DNA of 64,000 nucleotides. Origin: Ensifer adhaerens (lineage in GTDB: Bacteria > Pseudomonadota > Alphaproteobacteria > Rhizobiales > Rhizobiaceae). The DNA lies in contig NZ_CP015880.1 in the NCBI RefSeq assembly GCF_000697965.2, forward strand, positions 1,364,001 to 1,428,000. Direction: 5' to 3'. The position numbers and the translations under genes were made by a program. Positions 62,577 through 64,000 of this stretch are shown here, piece by piece (within the stretch, counting starts at the first letter, position 1; the number at the start of each line of letters is the position of its first letter). Below the pieces are notes generated by a model, which worked only from the letters and a program-made list of their open reading frames with translations, did no database searches and was not told the origin of the DNA.

Positions 62577-63947
62577 ATGGAACGGACGTGCCTGGCCATC
62601 GTTTTGGCTGCGGGTGAAAGCACGCGGATGAAATCGTCCATGTCGAAGGTGCTGCATCCGGTGGCGGGCCGGCCGATGATCGCCCACGTCGTCGAGGCGC
62701 TCTCAAACGCTTCCATCTCGGATATCGCTCTCGTCGTCGGCCGCGACGCCGACGCGGTCTCGGCTGCCGCCGACATCGGCGGCGTGTCGGTTTCGTCCTA
62801 TCTGCAGAAGGAACGGCTCGGCACCGGCCATGCGGTGCTTGCTGCCCGCGACGCCATCGCAAAGGGGTTCGACGACATTCTCGTCGTTTTCGGCGACACG
62901 CCGCTGATCCAGCCTGAACCACTTCGGGCCGCTCGCGAGGGACTTGCGGCCGGCAACGATGTGGTGGTGATCGGCTTCGAGGCGGCAGACCCGTCGGGCT
63001 ACGGCCGCCTGATCGTAAAGGACGGCGCGCTGCTCGCCATTCGCGAGCACAAGGACGCAACGGAAGAAGAGCGCCGCATCACCTATTGCAACGGCGGCCT
63101 GATGGCGATCGACGGTCGCAAGGCACTCGATCTTCTCGGCCGCATCGGTAACGCCAACGTCAAGGGCGAGTATTACCTGACCGACCTCGTGGAGATCGTC
63201 CGCGAGATCGGTGGGCAGGCGATTGCCGTCGAGGCCCCCGAAGAAGAACTGACTGGCTGCAACACGCGCGCCGAGCTCGCCTTCATCGAGCGGCTTTGGC
63301 AGCAGCGCCGCCGCCACGAGCTGATGCTGTCGGGCGTATCGATGATCGCGCCGGAAACCGTGTTTCTCGCCTGGGATACCGCGCTGGAGCAGGATGTCCT
63401 GGTCGAGCCGAATGTCGTCTTCGGCCCGGGCGTGCGCGTCGAGAGCGGCGCGATCATTCATGCCTTCTCGCATGTCGAGGGTGCGACGGTGCGCGCCGGC
63501 GCGACGGTCGGTCCGTACGCACGCCTGCGCCCGGGTGCCGATCTCGGCGAAAACTCCAAGGTCGGCAATTTCTGCGAGGTCAAGAAGGCTGAGATCGGCG
63601 CCGGCGCCAAGGTCAATCACCTGACGTATATCGGCGATGCGTTCGTCGGCGCAGGCACCAACATCGGCGCCGGCACGATCACCTGCAATTACGATGGTGT
63701 GAACAAGCACGAGACGCGGATCGGCGAAAATGCCTTTATCGGCTCGAACTCGTCTCTGGTTGCGCCGGTGACGATCGGCAACGGCGCCCTGGTCGCCTCC
63801 GGCAGCGTCATCACCGAGGATGTGCCGGCCGACGCCGTCGCCTTTGGCCGCGCACGCCAGGAGATCAAGCCTGGCCGGGCACGGCTGCTGCGCGAGCGGT
63901 ACGAGGCGGTGAAGGCAGCCAAGAAGGCGGCGAAGGCTGCCGGTTAG
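62577..63947 (+). CDS. glmU: Bifunctional UDP-GlcNAc pyrophosphorylase / glucosamine-1-phosphate acetyltransferase
   Basis: Makes UDP-N-acetylglucosamine for peptidoglycan and LPS. The 456-residue protein has an N-terminal uridyltransferase domain ([20 protein letters not shown]) and a C-terminal left-handed beta-helix acetyltransferase with hexapeptide repeats ([40 protein letters not shown]). ATG 62577 follows AAGGAGAG; a GTG 12 codons earlier lacks a site. The Lys/Ala-rich end is typical. A small hairpin CCCGCG-TGTC-CGCGGG lies at 63959-63974 without a T-run. Confidence 0.97.
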   Translation: MERTCLAIVLAAGESTRMKSSMSKVLHPVAGRPMIAHVVEALSNASISDIALVVGRDADAVSAAADIGGVSVSSYLQKERLGTGHAVLAARDAIAKGFDDILVVFGDTPLIQPEPLRAAREGLAAGNDVVVIGFEAADPSGYGRLIVKDGALLAIREHKDATEEERRITYCNGGLMAIDGRKALDLLGRIGNANVKGEYYLTDLVEIVREIGGQAIAVEAPEEELTGCNTRAELAFIERLWQQRRRHELMLSGVSMIAPETVFLAWDTALEQDVLVEPNVVFGPGVRVESGAIIHAFSHVEGATVRAGATVGPYARLRPGADLGENSKVGNFCEVKKAEIGAGAKVNHLTYIGDAFVGAGTNIGAGTITCNYDGVNKHETRIGENAFIGSNSSLVAPVTIGNGALVASGSVITEDVPADAVAFGRARQEIKPGRARLLRERYEAVKAAKKAAKAAG

Positions 63948-64000
63948 GCCCGTGGTGCCCGCGTGTCCGCGGGTTCGCCTCGGATTTGCTGCATGTCGCT

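Overview
The window is one contiguous piece of a high-GC alphaproteobacterial chromosome. It most probably comes from a Sinorhizobium/Ensifer-type member of the Rhizobiaceae. The clues are phosphatidylcholine synthase (pcs), a class I PHA synthase next to an AlaC-type aminotransferase and hom, twin DUF1127 micro-proteins, a tandem pair of alpha-r14 ('cuckoo') small RNAs, fused secDF and a type I map beside radC and sfsA. Most of it is dense core chromosome. No prophage, insertion sequence, CRISPR array or complete plasmid function was seen.

Layout. 1-5.2 kb: the 3' part of secDF, an Mth938-domain protein, a phytoene/squalene-synthase-like protein, a small anchored protein and trmFO on the opposite strand. 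5.2-6.9 kb: a compact regulatory block with two 47-residue DUF1127 genes and two triple-hairpin sRNAs whose loops carry CUCCUCC anti-Shine-Dalgarno motifs, all on the minus strand. TGCA-rich dyads recur at a similar distance upstream of their predicted promoters. 6.9-15.6 kb: the DUF2157/GDYXXLXY membrane pair, tRNA-Leu, tig, an EEP-family hydrolase, sthA, a CorA-family transporter and a zinc metallopeptidase. 15.6-25.1 kb: a minus-strand operon phaC-sfsA-map-radC, then a lipoprotein, an aminotransferase, hom and recJ on the plus strand. 25.1-27.5 kb: an unrecognised three-gene operon followed by tRNA-Glu(CTC) and three tandem copies of tRNA-Glu(TTC) with a period of about 275 bp, each with its own promoter. 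27.6-35.2 kb: a YcbK-like lipoprotein, glyoxalase, a double cold-shock protein coupled to DUF192, an Omp25/31-like beta-barrel, DUF1062, a membrane GGDEF protein, tRNA-Pro, an NDUFS4-like complex I subunit and tRNA-Arg.

35.3-37.9 kb: an accessory-looking cluster (glycosyltransferase, FkbM methyltransferase, second methyltransferase-like protein) beside tRNA-Arg. 38-45.6 kb: a GlxA-type regulator with a 14-bp direct repeat at its start, small proteins, tRNA-Lys, CcdA, an AEC transporter, a UbiH-type monooxygenase, pcs and a quinone oxidoreductase. 45.7-51.4 kb: a BMP-type (nucleoside-like) ABC transporter with a GntR/FadR regulator. 51.5-64 kb: a CNNM/CorC protein, the operon ppiD-trpD-trpC-moaC-moeA, a Na/Pi cotransporter, a large unrecognised membrane protein and glmU.

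The least explained items are the co-located sRNA/DUF1127 block with shared upstream dyads, the three-gene orphan operon at 25.1-26.3 kb, the tRNA-Glu(TTC) tandem array, and two rho-independent terminators with no gene feeding them (33.0 kb plus strand, 38.1 kb minus strand), which may mark unannotated small RNAs.
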